Below are positions 25,801 to 40,800 of a DNA stretch of 64,000 bases, one piece after another; the stretch's first letter is position 1, and the number at the start of each line of letters is the position of its first letter. Source of the stretch: Ctena decussata (lineage: Eukaryota > Mollusca > Bivalvia > Lucinida > Lucinidae); assembly GCA_963989385.1 (NCBI GenBank), contig OZ022501.1:2490001-2554000 (forward strand). Reading direction: 5' to 3'. The position numbers were made by a program, and so were the translations under genes. Below the pieces are notes generated by a model that saw nothing but the letters and a program-made list of their open reading frames with translations, searched no databases and had not been told where the DNA came from.

Positions 25801-28800
25801 TGCCTGGACTAAAGATGAACAAGAAAATTTGTGATATTTCAGGATGAAAATGTTAGAAGCTGATCATGTGTGCAGTACAGCTGATCATGTGTGCAGTACA
25901 GAAACTCATGACTAGACTGTTCTCACTTACATACAGGTAATTCTTGCTGTATGTTTCTTCTGATTTTTTCTGCCCATTTAGAATCTTATGAAAAATTAAC
26001 TTATAAATTTATAAAGTATGCTGTTAAAACTTACTCCAACTTGGCTGAATTATTACTCCTGTAAGCTGACACCATGTCTGTGTAGAACTTCAGAGAAATA
26101 ATCTGTAAACTGTTACGGGTAACATCAACTAGATCATACCTAGCAAATACAGAAATTACCCTGATGAAAAAAAACTATGATATAAGATATTTCAAATCCT
26201 ATGAGGAGTGCTATAGTGCAGTGGATAACACGCTGGACTAACAATCCAAGGATTGCAAAATCCATCCCCCACTTCTCCAGTCTTTGGAATGAGACTTTAA
26301 GCCAAGGACCAGTCTCCTTATGACCTAGTTGTTGGTGGGATGTCCAACCCAAGTTCATTCACTCACTCATTCATATCCTATACAGTATCTATTATACACA
26401 TATGATAAAAGAGAGTTTTCTAAACTGACTTTGTTTAGTAATGGTCTCTCACAAAAGAGGAATTTCATGACTTTTACAGGCAATTACAAGTTTTTTGTTG
26501 TTGTCTTATGTCTGCTATGAATAAATCTTACTAGAAAGAGCATGGACCTTACAGGACTGCTCCCCATGAGCAGCCTCGTCTGGATTTTTATGAGCCGTGA
26601 CACGAGAAAACCAACAAAGTGGTTGTGCACCCAGCGCAGACTCAGATCAGCCTGGGCATCCGCCCAGTCTGATCAGAGTCATCACTGTCCGCATGAAGGT
26701 AGCTAAGACCCTTAGCCACCCTTTCAGCACATAGTGAAGAGTCTGATCAGACTAGGTGGATGTCCAGGCTGATCTGAGTCTGGGCTGGTCGCATAACCAC
26801 ATTGTTGGTTTTGTTGTGTCACGGCTCATATATTGTTTGCAAAAGCCTGTCAAGTTCATCCCTGGTTATACAAGGGTTGTTACCCTATGAAAATGAGCTG
26901 TTAGAAAACGAAAGAGTCATCGTTCCTAAATGACCTGGTTATTGTTGCTAAACAAATTTGCTTAGACACAATGACCAAGTAGTTTTGGAACTATGACTCT
27001 TTTTGGTTGTGCGACAGCTGTTTTTTGTTTTGTAACAGTCTTGAAAACATAGTTAACCAGGGGTGAATTTGCAGCCAACAAAGTAAAGGATAAAAAGTTA
27101 AAGGATCTTACTTAAACATTGAATTGTTTAGATGTTGGGAAGCATTCACCATGTAGCCCCAGGCATGATATAGGTCTGTTGGGTTGTACCAGATCTGAAA
27201 ATTATCACAACATGATGAGTACTTGTTGGAGGGAGTGGTGGCTGGGGATGGGGCTATCAAATGTGGGGAATGGAGAGGGTTAGGTGTTGTTTTTTTTTCC
27301 TTCCAATATATCAAGACAAGGCACTGTCATAACACTTAATTGAGCCTCGACACGACAAAACCAACGAACTGCGAGTGCATCCAGCAATGACTCAGATCAG
27401 CGTAGGCAGCAACTCAGTCTGATCAGAGTCTTCGCTATTTGCTTAAAGGGTATAGCTAACAGTCTAAACTAGCTCCATGTGTACAGTGAAGACTCTGCTC
27501 AGACTGGGCAGATGCCCAGACTAATTTGAGTCTTTGCTGGGCACACATGCCACTTTGCTGGTTTTGTCATGTCACGGTCCTAATTGTTTTTATAGAAATG
27601 CAGAACAGTGTATACCCAGACTGCTTATGTCTCTAAAGGACAATTGTTGAGGTGGTAGGATGGAGCAAAGGTGCTGTGAAACTTTCATCATTTCGGGATC
27701 TCACTTTATTGGCTGAAGACATGGGAAGGGCATGCATACGATGAATGGCACAGAAAAAATATGGCAGTGTACCTATATGGCTTAATTCTCATAACTAGAA
27801 GGTTGTCCAGGGACAACTGGTCGAGCCCGCTGTTTGCTATAGTGGCCTACAAGTATGTCAAGACTAAGTAACTGCTTCTCTCTAGAAAGAAGCCAAACAA
27901 CATCATGCTTAGCCAGCATTTCCTTCTTTTTTTTCAAATTTTCACAAAGGAAAATAAGTAGAAGTGATGACCCAGACAAGCTCAATTTATGACAATTACA
28001 ATATCTGACCTTCAAGTGTGACCTTGACCTTGGACCTACCCAAACACATATGTCACTTGACACTTCCTCTCATCAAGAAGAATAATTGTGCCAAATTCTT
28101 TTAAAATCCATCCGAAAATGTAGAAGTAATGGCTCGGACAAGCCCAATTTATGACCATTTTATCATTTGACCTTCAAGTGTGACCTTGACTTTGGACCTA
28201 CTTGAACAAATATTCCAAATGGCACTTCTACTTATCAAGGAGAACAATTGTGCCAAATTATTTTGAAATCCATTTGTAAATATTGAAGTTATGGCTGCCA
28301 GACAAGCTCAAATTATGGCCATTTTATCATTTGACCTTCAAGTGTGACCTTGACCTTATACCTACCTGAATAAATTTTCCAAATGGCTCTTTTAAACATC
28401 AAGGAGAACAATTGTTTCAAATTATTTTGAAATCCATCCATAAATGTAGAAGTAATGGCTCGGACAAGCTCAATTTACGGCCATTTTATCATTTGACCTT
28501 CAAATGTGACCCTGACCCTGGACCTATCTGAACAAATGTTTCAAATGGCACTTCTACTCATCAAGGAGAACAACTGTGCCAAATTATTTTGAAATCCATC
28601 CGTAAATGTAGAAGTTATGGCTTGGACAAGCTCAATTTATGGCCATTTTATCATTTGACCTTCAAGTGTGACCTTGACCTTGGACCTACATGAACAAATG
28701 TTTTAAATGGCACTTCTACTCATCAAGGAGACCAATTGTGCTGAATCATTTTGAAATCCATCCACAAATGTAGATGTTATGGCCTGGACAACTCCGAACG

Positions 28801-31800
28801 GACACACGCACGCACACACTAATGCACGCACGGACATACACCGAACTTACGTAGTAACAACTATGTCTCGCTCACCGCAAGCAGGCTCGACAAAAACTGC
28901 TTTGGTAAGGTAGTTCTACTGAATGCTCAGATTATATTGTACTATGGTTTTATGAGAAATCTACAAGTTATCTGGGACTCTTAACTTTATAGCTCTTTTG
29001 GCTTCAAAACAGCAGCCTTTAATTGAAAACTTCAAACTTTTATGCAAACCATAAAGTGTATTTTTTTTTTTATTATTATTTCTCATACTTTCATTGTATT
29101 ATTTCCCTTTGGGGCTTTCTTGATGTTGAAATACACTTTGAAACTTTAAATTTTTTGAAACTTTGAATAGAATACTGTCAAAACAAGAAAATAATGTATC
29201 AATTGTAATTTACTAGCATACCTTTGCAATTTCTAAGCTGAAAGTAAAAAGAAATACAAAGTTCTGGAAAAAGCTTGGTATGGCGGCTATGGCCTGATTT
29301 CATGTCACTGTTATATCTCCATATAGCCATAAACCAATTTCATGAGGAAGTGAGTTCTCTGATATGTAGTTATTATGTTTTAAAATCCAGGCTACCATTC
29401 AATATAAGGAAAATAGCAAAGAATATCCAAAGTACCATTAAACACTAAATACTGTGCTATCAAAATGTCACGTGACGGTTTAATGAAAAAGACATATCGG
29501 CACATATTAATTTTAGTGAACATAATGTGGCATGGCTGGAGATAACAAAAAAAAATCTGATTAAAATTTGTAACAAAATTTTTTCTTACTTTTCTTTTTA
29601 AATAGAAATTGAGGCATCTATTAGAATCCCTTCATAAAGGCGATTCTAATGGGATGCCTAAATGTATAGGTGAACATATATTTTAGCTCTCTTTGCCCTA
29701 ATTGCCAATATCATCAAAATTCATTAATCACCAAAAATAAGTGTTTTACAGTAATTGCTTCAAGTTATCAAAACTGTCTCATCAAGGAGATCCTATAGCC
29801 AAATTAGCCACCCCATAATAGTGCTGCATGAAATTTTACAGACAAATAATAAAAGTATCAAAACGGACAGCCCATATTTTTTTTAGCTTACTTACAAATC
29901 TTAAGTGATCAATCAAGATACAACAGGGACATGAAATTGCGCCTCAGCGACAGCAAAGCAATGCCTTTAACACTTAAAGTGCCAGTGATGAAAATGACAG
30001 AATTTGCAAACAGTGCAGATCTTGATGAGGTGGCTCATAATGAGCCACCTCATCTAGATCCACACTTTTTGCCCTCTAGTTTTTGAATTTTCAATATGAT
30101 ATAGCTTGGATGAAAGATGTTTTGAAATTTTTGCAGACTGAAATTTTTTCGTCTGCTTTTGGGCGCTTGAAGGATTAAAAGCATCATGCTATCATGATTA
30201 CAACATATATCTACTTAGCACCACTGAACCATTCCAGCATGTAGAGCATCTCAATATGTTTTAGGTCATTTTTGTCTCCAGATGGCCAAAATTTCTAAAT
30301 GTGACTGATTATTACTCAAAGGGAGATCACTCTGATTTAGAAGTATTGTTTTGCCAACCTTCTTCCCTCTACAAGTCCCCCATTTCTATTAGCTTAACAA
30401 GAGGGCCAAGAGGCCCTGAATCGCTCACCTGAACAAAAACGTTAAAGGTCATACTAGGGTCATCATTTGAACAAACCTGCTAGTTTGCAATCATTTCCAA
30501 ATGTTTTTGAAGAGATTATTTTTTATATTTTTCTATGTATTGCTATGGTTCGAACCCTGGACTCCCTGGGTGGGGGCATTTTGGACCCTGGGGCCATCAT
30601 TTGAATAATCTTGGACCACTAGGCAATGCTACATACTAAATTTCAAGCATCTGAGCCAAGTGGTTCTGAAGAAGATTTTTGAATATTTTTCCTTTGTATT
30701 TTCTATGGTTCAAACCCAGGACACCATGGGGCAGGGCCATTTTTGACCCTGGTGCCATCATTTGAAAAAACTTGGTAAAGGACCATTAGGAAATGCATCA
30801 TACCAAATTTCAGGCATCTGCACTATGGGGTTCTGGAGAAGAAGATTTTTAAGTATACTTTAATTACGAACCCAAGACTCCCCGCCCCAGGGTCATTTTT
30901 GATCCCAGGGCCACCATTTATACAAATGTTGTAGAAGTCCACAAGGCAATGCATCATACCAAATTTCAAGCATCTGTGCCAAGTGATTCTGAAGAAGAAG
31001 CTTTTTTAATATCTTTCTATATATTTCTGTGGTTCAAACTCAGGACTCCCTTCCGCAGGGCCATTTTGGACCCTTGGGCCATCATTTGAACAAACTAGAT
31101 AAAAGACTACAAAGCAATGCTACATACCAGATTTCGAGCATCTGGGCCAAAAGGTTCTAAAGAAGAAGATTTTTAAATATTTTTCTATGTATTTCTATGG
31201 TTCAAACCCAGGACCACCTAGGGCGGGGCCATTTTAGGCCCTGGGGTCATCATTTGAACAAACTTGGTAAAAGACCACTAGGCAATGCTACAGATTAAAT
31301 TTCAAGCATCTGAGCCAAATGGTTCTGAAGAAGAAGAAGATTTTTTAAATATTTTTCTATGTATTTCTATTGTTCAAACCTAGGACCCTCCGCTGCAGGG
31401 CCATTTTGGACCCTGGGGCCACCATTTGAACAAACTTGGTAAAAGACTACTAGGCAATGTATCAAACCAAATTTCAAGCATCTGAGCCTTTCGGTTCTGA
31501 ATCAGAAGATTTTTGAATATTTATGTATTTGTATAGTTCAAACCCAAGACCCCCTGGGGCAGGGCCATTTTGGATCCTGGGGCCATCATTTGAACAAACT
31601 TGGTGAAGGACCACTGGGCAATGCTACATACGAAATTTCAAGCATCTGAGCCTTGTAGTTCTGAAGAAGAAGATTTTTCAATATTTTTCTATGTATTTCT
31701 ATGGTTCAAACCTTGGACTCCCTGCCCCGGGCCATTTTGAACCCTTGGGCCACCATTTGAACAAACTTGGTAGAGGACCACTAGAGAATGCTACATACCA

Positions 31801-34800
31801 AATTTCAAGCATCTGAGCCAAGCAGTTCTGGAGAAGAAGATTTTTAAGTATATTTTAGTTTCGAACCCAAGACCCCCTGCCCCAGGGTCGTTTTGGACCC
31901 TGGGGCCACCATTTGAACAAACTTTTTTTTTTTTTTTTTTTTTTACTGGTGCTGTCTGCATATATTTCTAGAATTGCATGTTTCTTTTTAACAGGAAAAG
32001 TAAAGGGAAAAGAGCAAAAGAAAAATGGTTTAAAACACAATGAAGAAACAGTTATACCAGACAAGGCACTGCAGGTTAGTAAATTGTATAATTTGATTTT
32101 CAAATTTGACAATGAGCCTAAATGTTTATTTTTTTTTTTTTTTTTTTTTTTTTGTGTAAATATTTTTTTATTTTCATTTCCCGTTACAGAGAAGGTCCTC
32201 AAAGACCCGGGCAATCTTTGAGGAGGGTTACACAGTGGATGTATATAAACCATTACATTATTACAGATTTCAAGTACAACTTTCGCCCTTATACCTTTCT
32301 CACTTTTACAAAAGAAAATATTCTTCCTTTATAGGGAAAAGAAAATAAAAAATAAAAAAAGAGGTGAAGGAGGAAATTTCTGTATCTCCCTTGTTTCTGA
32401 CCTGGCATTGAAAAAAGAACTTATTTTTCTGTTTTAATGTTTTGGGGTTGTTTTCAGTATTTGAAATGTTTATAAGAATAGTTCTTATTAAATTCTTCTC
32501 TGATATCCTGGTCTAAATGTGACTCCTTTGAAAATTAAACTAGTTAGACTATACTATCTATCAGTAATTGGTATGGCCTCCAATCTTTATGGAATTCTAC
32601 CAGTTTATTGTTTGATATGGAAATTTCCATATGTATCTTATACATCAGGAGCAATTTTCTCTTAAATACATCTAAAAGTAAAATTTGTTGATTGCAACGA
32701 GTGATATATATGTAATATTTGGCATATAATATTATAAATCTTAAGATTTCTGGAATATTATTTTTCGCTAAACCAAGGATAAAAAATTCCTCTGATATTT
32801 CACAATGTATATTGTATGATTTAAGCCACTGTAACAAATCATTTAAGAACTGATGTGTTTTGTTGCATTGCCAAAACAAATGTGTTATAGTTTCTTCATG
32901 CTGATGACAATAGTAGCACAACGGATCATTTTTTAACTTCATTTTGTAAAGCAGACTATTTGTCACAAGAATATTATGATTAATTGATGTTTGGAACCAT
33001 TGAATGGCAGGGTATTTTGTTATGCAAAAAGGATCCTTGAAAATTTTCTCCCAGTCATCATCCAGTATGTTATATTTTTTGTTCCATGACCTGACTCCAG
33101 TTGGTTTTTCATCATTTTTATTCAAAATATTGTATATTATTTGCGCTCCTGTACTTTGTTGCAATATTGGCTGGATATGACATGGTATAAATGGGCTTTC
33201 AACATTTTGAGTTAATGTTAATTTTATTTTCTGTAAATACTTTTTTATTGAATTTATAACACCATAATATTGTAAAAAATTTACTTTTATTTTAGTTTTA
33301 ATTATTATTTCTTGCTGACTATAGAAGTTTCCATTTTCTTTTATCATATCATTTATAAATCTGATTCCTTTACTATACCAGTCTTTATAAAGTATTTTTG
33401 CCCCATCAATGGTGATATTGTGGCTGTAGAATAAAGGGCTTTTTAAAACAGATTCTTGTGTTTCCTCTAAGTTTTCCTTTAATTTCAATAGTGATACTAA
33501 GACATCTTGCCAAAAATGGTTTTTTAAATCTTTTATTTTTTCTTCAATATATCCAGTATCTAAAGCTGTTAATTTTTCCAAACTAATGTAACTAGTGATA
33601 TAACTTTGCCATTTACTATTACTTACAATAAGTCTTCTTATCCAAGTTGCCTTTAATGCAGAAATAAATGCTTGGAAATTTACCATCTTAAGTCCTCCTT
33701 CAAAATATTGTTTCACTATAACAGATTTTTTTATCTTTGCTTTTTTATTCCACAAAAAGTCATATAAGATATCGTTAATAGTGTTTATTACCACCGGATT
33801 GGGGTTTGGTAGAGATATAAATAGGAGATTAAAGACTGGTACTGTTAGCGTTTTTATAACAGTTATTTTACCTACAGGTGATAAACTTCTTTTATTCCAC
33901 ATATTTATGATTTTTTTTATTTGCTGAATTTTCGAAGCATAATTATCTTGTATCATTTTTTCTAAATCAGTGTTAAAATTAATCCCTAACAGCTTAAATG
34001 TGTTTTTACCCCATGAAAGTTTCCATTTTGTTTTTATTTACCTTATACTGTATTTTTCAGAACCTATCCATACAAGCTGAGTCTTATCAAAATTTACATT
34101 TAGACCAGATATCCTTGAGAATATTTCCAGCTCTGATAGTGTTTGATTGAGAGACTTTTCTGTGCTATCTAACATGATAGAGGTGTCATCCGCAAATTGT
34201 GATATCAGAAACTCTGTATCATTTACTCTGATGCCTTTAATTTGTTCATTTTTTCTTATTTTTGTTGCCAAGAATTCTGCACAGATTATGAAAAGATATG
34301 GGGAGAGAGGGTCACCCTGGCGACATCCACGACTAATACTAAAGAAGGATGATAAGTGTCCTGACTGTATGACTGCTGATGTTATGTTTTTATAAAATAC
34401 TCTAATCCATTTCCTGAGTGATTCACCGAAGTTAAGGTGTTCTAGAGCTTTATGTAAGAAGTTCAAAGACAGAGAATCAAAAGCCTTTTCAAAATCTATA
34501 AGCAATATAAGTCCTGGAATGTTATGGTCATCTGTGAATTTCATAATGTCATATATAGTGCGTATATTTTCTACTATTGACCGCCCTTTAATAAATCCTG
34601 TTTGGTCTTTATTAATAATGGAGTCTAACACTGTTTTTAATCTATTTGCAATTGTGCCAGAGGCTATTTTATAGACTGTGTCTAAGAGTGTTAAAGGACG
34701 CCAGTTTTTTAGATATTGTTTGGGTTTATTTTCTTTAGGTATGCATGTTATTAACCCTTGCTTTTGAGAGACCGATAGTTCCCCTGATAAGTAACCATGA

Positions 34801-37800
34801 TTTAAGGATCTAAGAACAAAGTTTCCTAAATGTATCCAAAACACTTTGAAAAATTCTGCTGAAAAACCACTGAGACCTAGACTTTTTTCACTTTTCATTG
34901 ATTTAAGAGTTGCTGATATTTCTGTTAATGTTAGCTTTCCTTCTAGATTATCTGCTTGGTCTTCTGTTAATTTATTCATGCTGTTTTGTCCTACATATTC
35001 ATTTAGGTCTACATTATCCAAAGAGTTGTCTCTGTTAGAGTACAAATGTTTATAAAAAAATTCGGTTTCTTTCAAAATAGCTTTTTGTTCATTTAATATT
35101 GTTCCATCTACTTTTTCGAGTTTATGCATTGTTTTCGAGATGTAATTATGTTTCTCAAGACCACAGAAATATTTTGTTGGCTTTTCTCCTTTATCAATAT
35201 ATTGTGCCTTTGATCTTATAATTTGTCCTTTCAGTTTTTCTTGTCTTAAATCCAGTAGTTCAGTTTTTAAAGCATCTATCTGTTCCGTATTTTCATTGAT
35301 TATGTTATTTTCTAAATCTGCAATTTCACTTATTAGTTCTTTTTCTCTTGTGTTTCTTTGTTTATTCTTATAACTGGCATATGAAATTGACTGTCCCCTA
35401 AGTTCCATTAACAATGTTTCCAAAAATAACTGATCATTTATTGTAAATTGTATTTCATTATCAGGTATATTTTCTATTTTGTCCATATTATATACTGGCA
35501 GTGCATATTGTTGTTTAATTTCAGTTATTTTCCTATTCATTATATTAAGGTATTCTATGTCTGTTAAAAGTGAGTTATTGTGTTTCCAGTATGACTTTCC
35601 ATGTTCAAAATCTGTGAAACTGAGGCAAAGGCTAACGGCAGAATGGTCAGACCTATAACTTGATTCAATCTTACAGTGTTTAACAAATTGTACAATACTT
35701 TCAGAAGTCAAAAGTAGTCCAACTTTGCCTGTTTTAGAGGATTTCTTTTTCTCCAAGTGTATCTTTTAAGTTCAGGGTTATTATCTCTAAAAGTGTCTAT
35801 TGCATTTTTGTCATCAATAAATTTTTAAACTGTCTCTCTAGCCTTCGGATTATTCACACATTTATAATTAGAGCAGTCTTTTTCAGGATCTAGAATAAGG
35901 TTAAAATCTCCACATATGATAAAATCTGTATTCCCTATGTCATCAACCTTTTGGAACAGTTCTTGGAAAAATTTAGGGTTATCAGTGTTTGGTCCATAAA
36001 TATTAATTAAAGAGAAATGTTGATTATGCACAGAGATATCAAGGATGATATAATTTCCTTGATTATCAGATATCTGATTATGAATTGTATAATTTACATT
36101 TTTATTAAATAAAATTGCTACACCTCTAGCATTAGATCTATAATTACTGAAAACACAGTCATTGTCCCAAAGGTTTCTTATCAGCTTTTCATCGCTATCT
36201 GTAAAGTGTGTATCTTGTAAACAGTAAATGTCAAAATTCATGTTTTTTAAATAATCAAGCACATCAGTTCGTTTACTTATTCCCCCAAGACCTTGAGCAT
36301 TATATGCAAGTATTTTTAAATCAGCCATTCTTGTACTTCAGTGAGAAACTTTTCATATTTTGCCTAAATGTTGCCAGGTCAGTAGCAAGGGATACACAGA
36401 AGTAACAAAATACAATAAACAAAAAAGTGTATACAACACACGAACACAAACAAACATTGCAAGAGTATAATATGGTTTACGATATTTTGGATTTTTGCTT
36501 ACAAAATGTGTAGAAAAAGAAAATATATATACATATATCCTCCTTTTTTTTTCTTAATTGTTTTTGCCCCTGATCACAGTTTACAAAAAGAAAAAAAAAA
36601 AAAAAAAAATCTTTTTCTCAAGCCATATGCCAAACATGTAAAAGTGCTGACCAAAACAAGACAGCTCGTATTCAGTCCCGATATCTCCTCCAGGTCCACC
36701 TGGAAGAAAAACATGTGGCATGCTACATCCTTTTAAAAATCCCTACAGATTAAAATGACTTGACAAAAAGATTTTTTTTTTTTTTTTCAGTACGCTTAGC
36801 TACTAACAGTGTAGTCTTTGACATAACAGCCCATTACAACATAACCCCTCCAGCCACTTACTTTCCACACTCTTTATGTTATGATGTTTAGTGTGAAGTG
36901 ACTGACCAAGCAAAAATCTTTTAAATGTTGCAAAAGCTCAAAAGATTAGAACCCCTGAGAAAACAATTATAACTATGCTGTCCCAAAACGGAGTAGGCAA
37001 GATCCCCAGGGTAGAAAGCAAATGTAATGACAGATAGTGCATACCCAGATCAGACTACTCTGTCTTGAGCATTCTGATCCAGGCCTGCACTGCCTGTTCA
37101 AACTCACCTGTCCCGATATTTAGAACTCTATGCCAAATCCCTGTTTTTGTTTAAATGTCTAAAGAGGCTAAGTCTATACAGTGCAGTGGACCCAGATGAC
37201 ACACTTCAAAATGAAATATCTCATCCAACTCCAAAGTATCTACACAACTCACACAAATACTTGGACTGAGAGCACACATAGCAAAACATGTATTTATGAA
37301 CAAAAACATGGAACTACTTGTATGTACATTATAATCATAGGCAGGACATTTGGACTGTGGTATTTAAAAAAAAAAAAAAAAGAGCATGAAAGTACTGAAT
37401 CTAGACTTCCGATCAACCACCATAACTAGCACTTGACAGTATGTATCCGGATGAGACAGCTCCAAGTGAGACATCTCATCCGAATCCATACTTACGAAAC
37501 ATACTATGCAAAGCTATAGTAATTGCAATGACTCCATGGTAAGTCTAAAAATATTTCTGATCAAGCAGCATGCAGAACATTTGACAGTATGGATCCAGAT
37601 GAGATTCCTCAAGGTGGGACAGCTCATGTCGATCCACACTGACCAACCAAATTATGAAAGGGCATGCTGATTGAAAAGACTCCATGGTAAAGCTGAAACC
37701 ACTGCTAATCAAGCAATCTGCAGAAACCTCTAACCATGTGCATCCACATGAGCATCCTCATATTGAGACCCCTCATCCGGATCCACACTAACCTAACAAA

Positions 37801-40800
37801 TTGTGCAAAACATCTTTAATTGAAGAGGACTTTGTGGCTGAGCTGAAAGACTATAAATTATGCCAACACATCTTATTTGAAAAGACTCCATGTTATTGCA
37901 GAAACTATTTTTGATCAAATAATATGCAGAATATTTTGCAGTGTGTATCCAGATGAGACTCTTCAAAGTGAATCACCTCATCGTGATCCACACCGACAAA
38001 CAGATTATACAAAGACACAATTAAACTGGAAAGACTCCAGATACTGCTTACACTATCTTTAATCGAAAGGTGTGCAGAACATCTTACAGTATGTATCCAG
38101 ATGAGACTGCTCCTAGTGAGACACCTCATCTGGATCCATACATGCCTATACATACTGATTGAAATGATATACTGATTGACAAAACTCCACGGAAAAACTA
38201 AAACTTGTTTCAACCAGGTAGTTAGCATAAATGCTGACAGTATGCATCCAGATGAGACTTCTCAGAGTGAGACTTCTCATCTGGATCCACACTGACCGAA
38301 CAAATTATGCCAAGACATCTCATTTGAAAAGACCCCATGTTATAGCAGAAACTCTTTTTGATCAGGCATTATGGGGAATATTTGGCGGTGTGTATCCAGA
38401 TGAGACTCCTCAAAATGAATCACCTCATCCGGACCCACACTGGCAAACAGATAACACAAAGACACAATTAACTTGGAAAGTCTCCATGGTACTGCTTACA
38501 CTATCTTTAATTGAGAGATATGCATAAGTATGTATCCAGATGAGACTGGTCCTAGTGAAACACCTCATCTGGATCCATTACCCTAAACATACTGACAGAT
38601 ATGCACATTGATTACCAAAAACTCCACATAAAATCTAAGACTTGTTTCAATAAGGCAATATGTAGAATGACCGACAGTTTGTATCCAGATGAGACTTCTT
38701 GTAGTGAGACTTCTCAGTTGGATCCACACTGACCAAATAAGTTATCAGGCATTATGCAGAATGTTTGGTGGTGTGTATCCAGATGTGACTCCTCAAAATT
38801 GATCACCTCATCCGGACCCACACTGACAAACAGATTATACAAAGACATAATTAACTTGGAAAGTCTCCATGGTACTGCTTACACTATCTATCACTAAGAG
38901 ATGTGCAGAACATTTTACAGTATGTATCCAGATGAGACTGCTCCTAGTGAGACACCTCATCTGGATCCATACTTACCTGAACATACTGACAAAAATGACA
39001 TATAGATTGACAAAAACTTCACTGAGAAAACTTGAAAATTGTTTTGATAACGCAATAGGAGTGTAACGATACATTGATATATTGATGCATCGTGATAGTG
39101 GTTGCCTTGATAGTGCTTTCGTGATAGTGTTTTCAACTATCGATACCTATCGCCGATAGTGCTTTCAACTATTGATAGTTTTGAAAGATTTTGTTCACGT
39201 AGATTTTCACTTTGTGGGCTGGATTTTGACACTTGTTTTCCAAACAAATGTCATTTAGGAACCTGAAAGGTGTCTGCTTTGCATAAAAAAAACTTTTGTT
39301 AAGATGATGGTAAAGCTTACACTCATAGTGGACAGCACTGGTAAGTAATTTAGAGATGATGGACTTACTTAAATCATCTGATTTCTTAAGTAATTGCAAT
39401 ATTCAGAGACCGTGATAGTATCATGATAATCATGATGTAAGACCCTCGATAGTAATAGTATCGTGATAGGGGTTTCTCCGATAGTGATAGTATCATGATA
39501 GTCAAAATTTGGGACGATAGTCAGCCCTATAACGCAATATGCAGAACGACTAATGGTATGTTTCCGGATGAGAATTCTCAGAGTGAGACTTCTCCTCTGG
39601 ACCCACACTGATCGACTGACTTGTGCGGAGAAATCTATTTGAAAATATTTCATGTAATAGCAGAAACTAATTTCGAACAAGCAGTATGCAATGTATTTTG
39701 GTGGTGGAAATCCTGATGAGTCTCCTCAGAGTGAATCACCTCATCTGGATCCGCACTGCCAAACAGATTTTACAAAGACCCAATTATATTGGAAAAACTC
39801 CATGGTACTGCTTACACTATCATTAATCGAGAGACATGCAGAACATCTTACAATATATATCCTAGTGAGACACCTCATCTCCTAGTGCTCCTAGTGAGAC
39901 ACCGCATCTGGATCCATACATGCCTAAACCTACGGATTGAAATGATATAATGATTGACAAAACTCCACGGAAAAACTAAAGCTTGTTTCAACAAGGTAGT
40001 TAGCAGAAAGACTGACAGTATGCATCCAGATGAGGCTTCTCAGAGTGAGACCCAATTAAATTGGAAAAACTCCATGGCACTGCTTACACAATCATTAATC
40101 AAGAGACATGCAGAACATCTTACAGTATGTATCCTGGTGAAACACCTCATCTCCTACTGCTCCTAGTGAGACACCTCATCTGGATCCATACATGCCTATA
40201 CATACTGATTGAAATGATAAACTGATTGACAAAACTCCACGGAAAAACTAAAACTTGTTTCAACAAGGTAGTTAGCAGAAAGACTGACAGTATGCATCCA
40301 GGTGGGACTTCTCAGAGTGAGACATCTCATCTGGATCCACCCTGACCGAACAAATTATGCCAAGACATCTTATTTGAAACAACTCCATGTTATAGCAGAA
40401 ACTATTTTTGATCAGGCATTATGCAGAATATCTTACAGTATGTATCCAGATGAGACTGCTCCTAGAGAGACCCTCATCTGGATCCATACATGCCTAAAAA
40501 TACCGACACAGCTGACATTTAGATTGCCAAAAACTCCACAGTAAAAAACTAAATCTTGTTTCAGCAAGGCAATATGCAGCAACAACTGACATTATGTATC
40601 CAGATGAGCCTTCTCATAGTGAGATCTCTCATTTGGATCCCCACTGACCGAACACATTATGCAAATACATCTTATTCAAAAAGACTCCAAGTTATAGCAG
40701 AAACTATTTTTGATCAAGCAAGTGTGCAAAGTATTTGGCCTTGTGTATCCAGATGAGACTCCTCAAAATTGATCACCTCATCTAGGCCCCCACTGACAAA

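Noticed and set aside
26205..26280. Val-like tRNA gene
   Set aside because: A-box and anticodon arm look good, but the B box is degenerate and the sequence continues into a SINE body.
32544..36328. ORF2 segments as three separate host genes
   Set aside because: They are consecutive parts of one non-LTR ORF2: the RT and C-terminal segments share a frame and are divided only by a stop, and the endonuclease precedes them with a shift.
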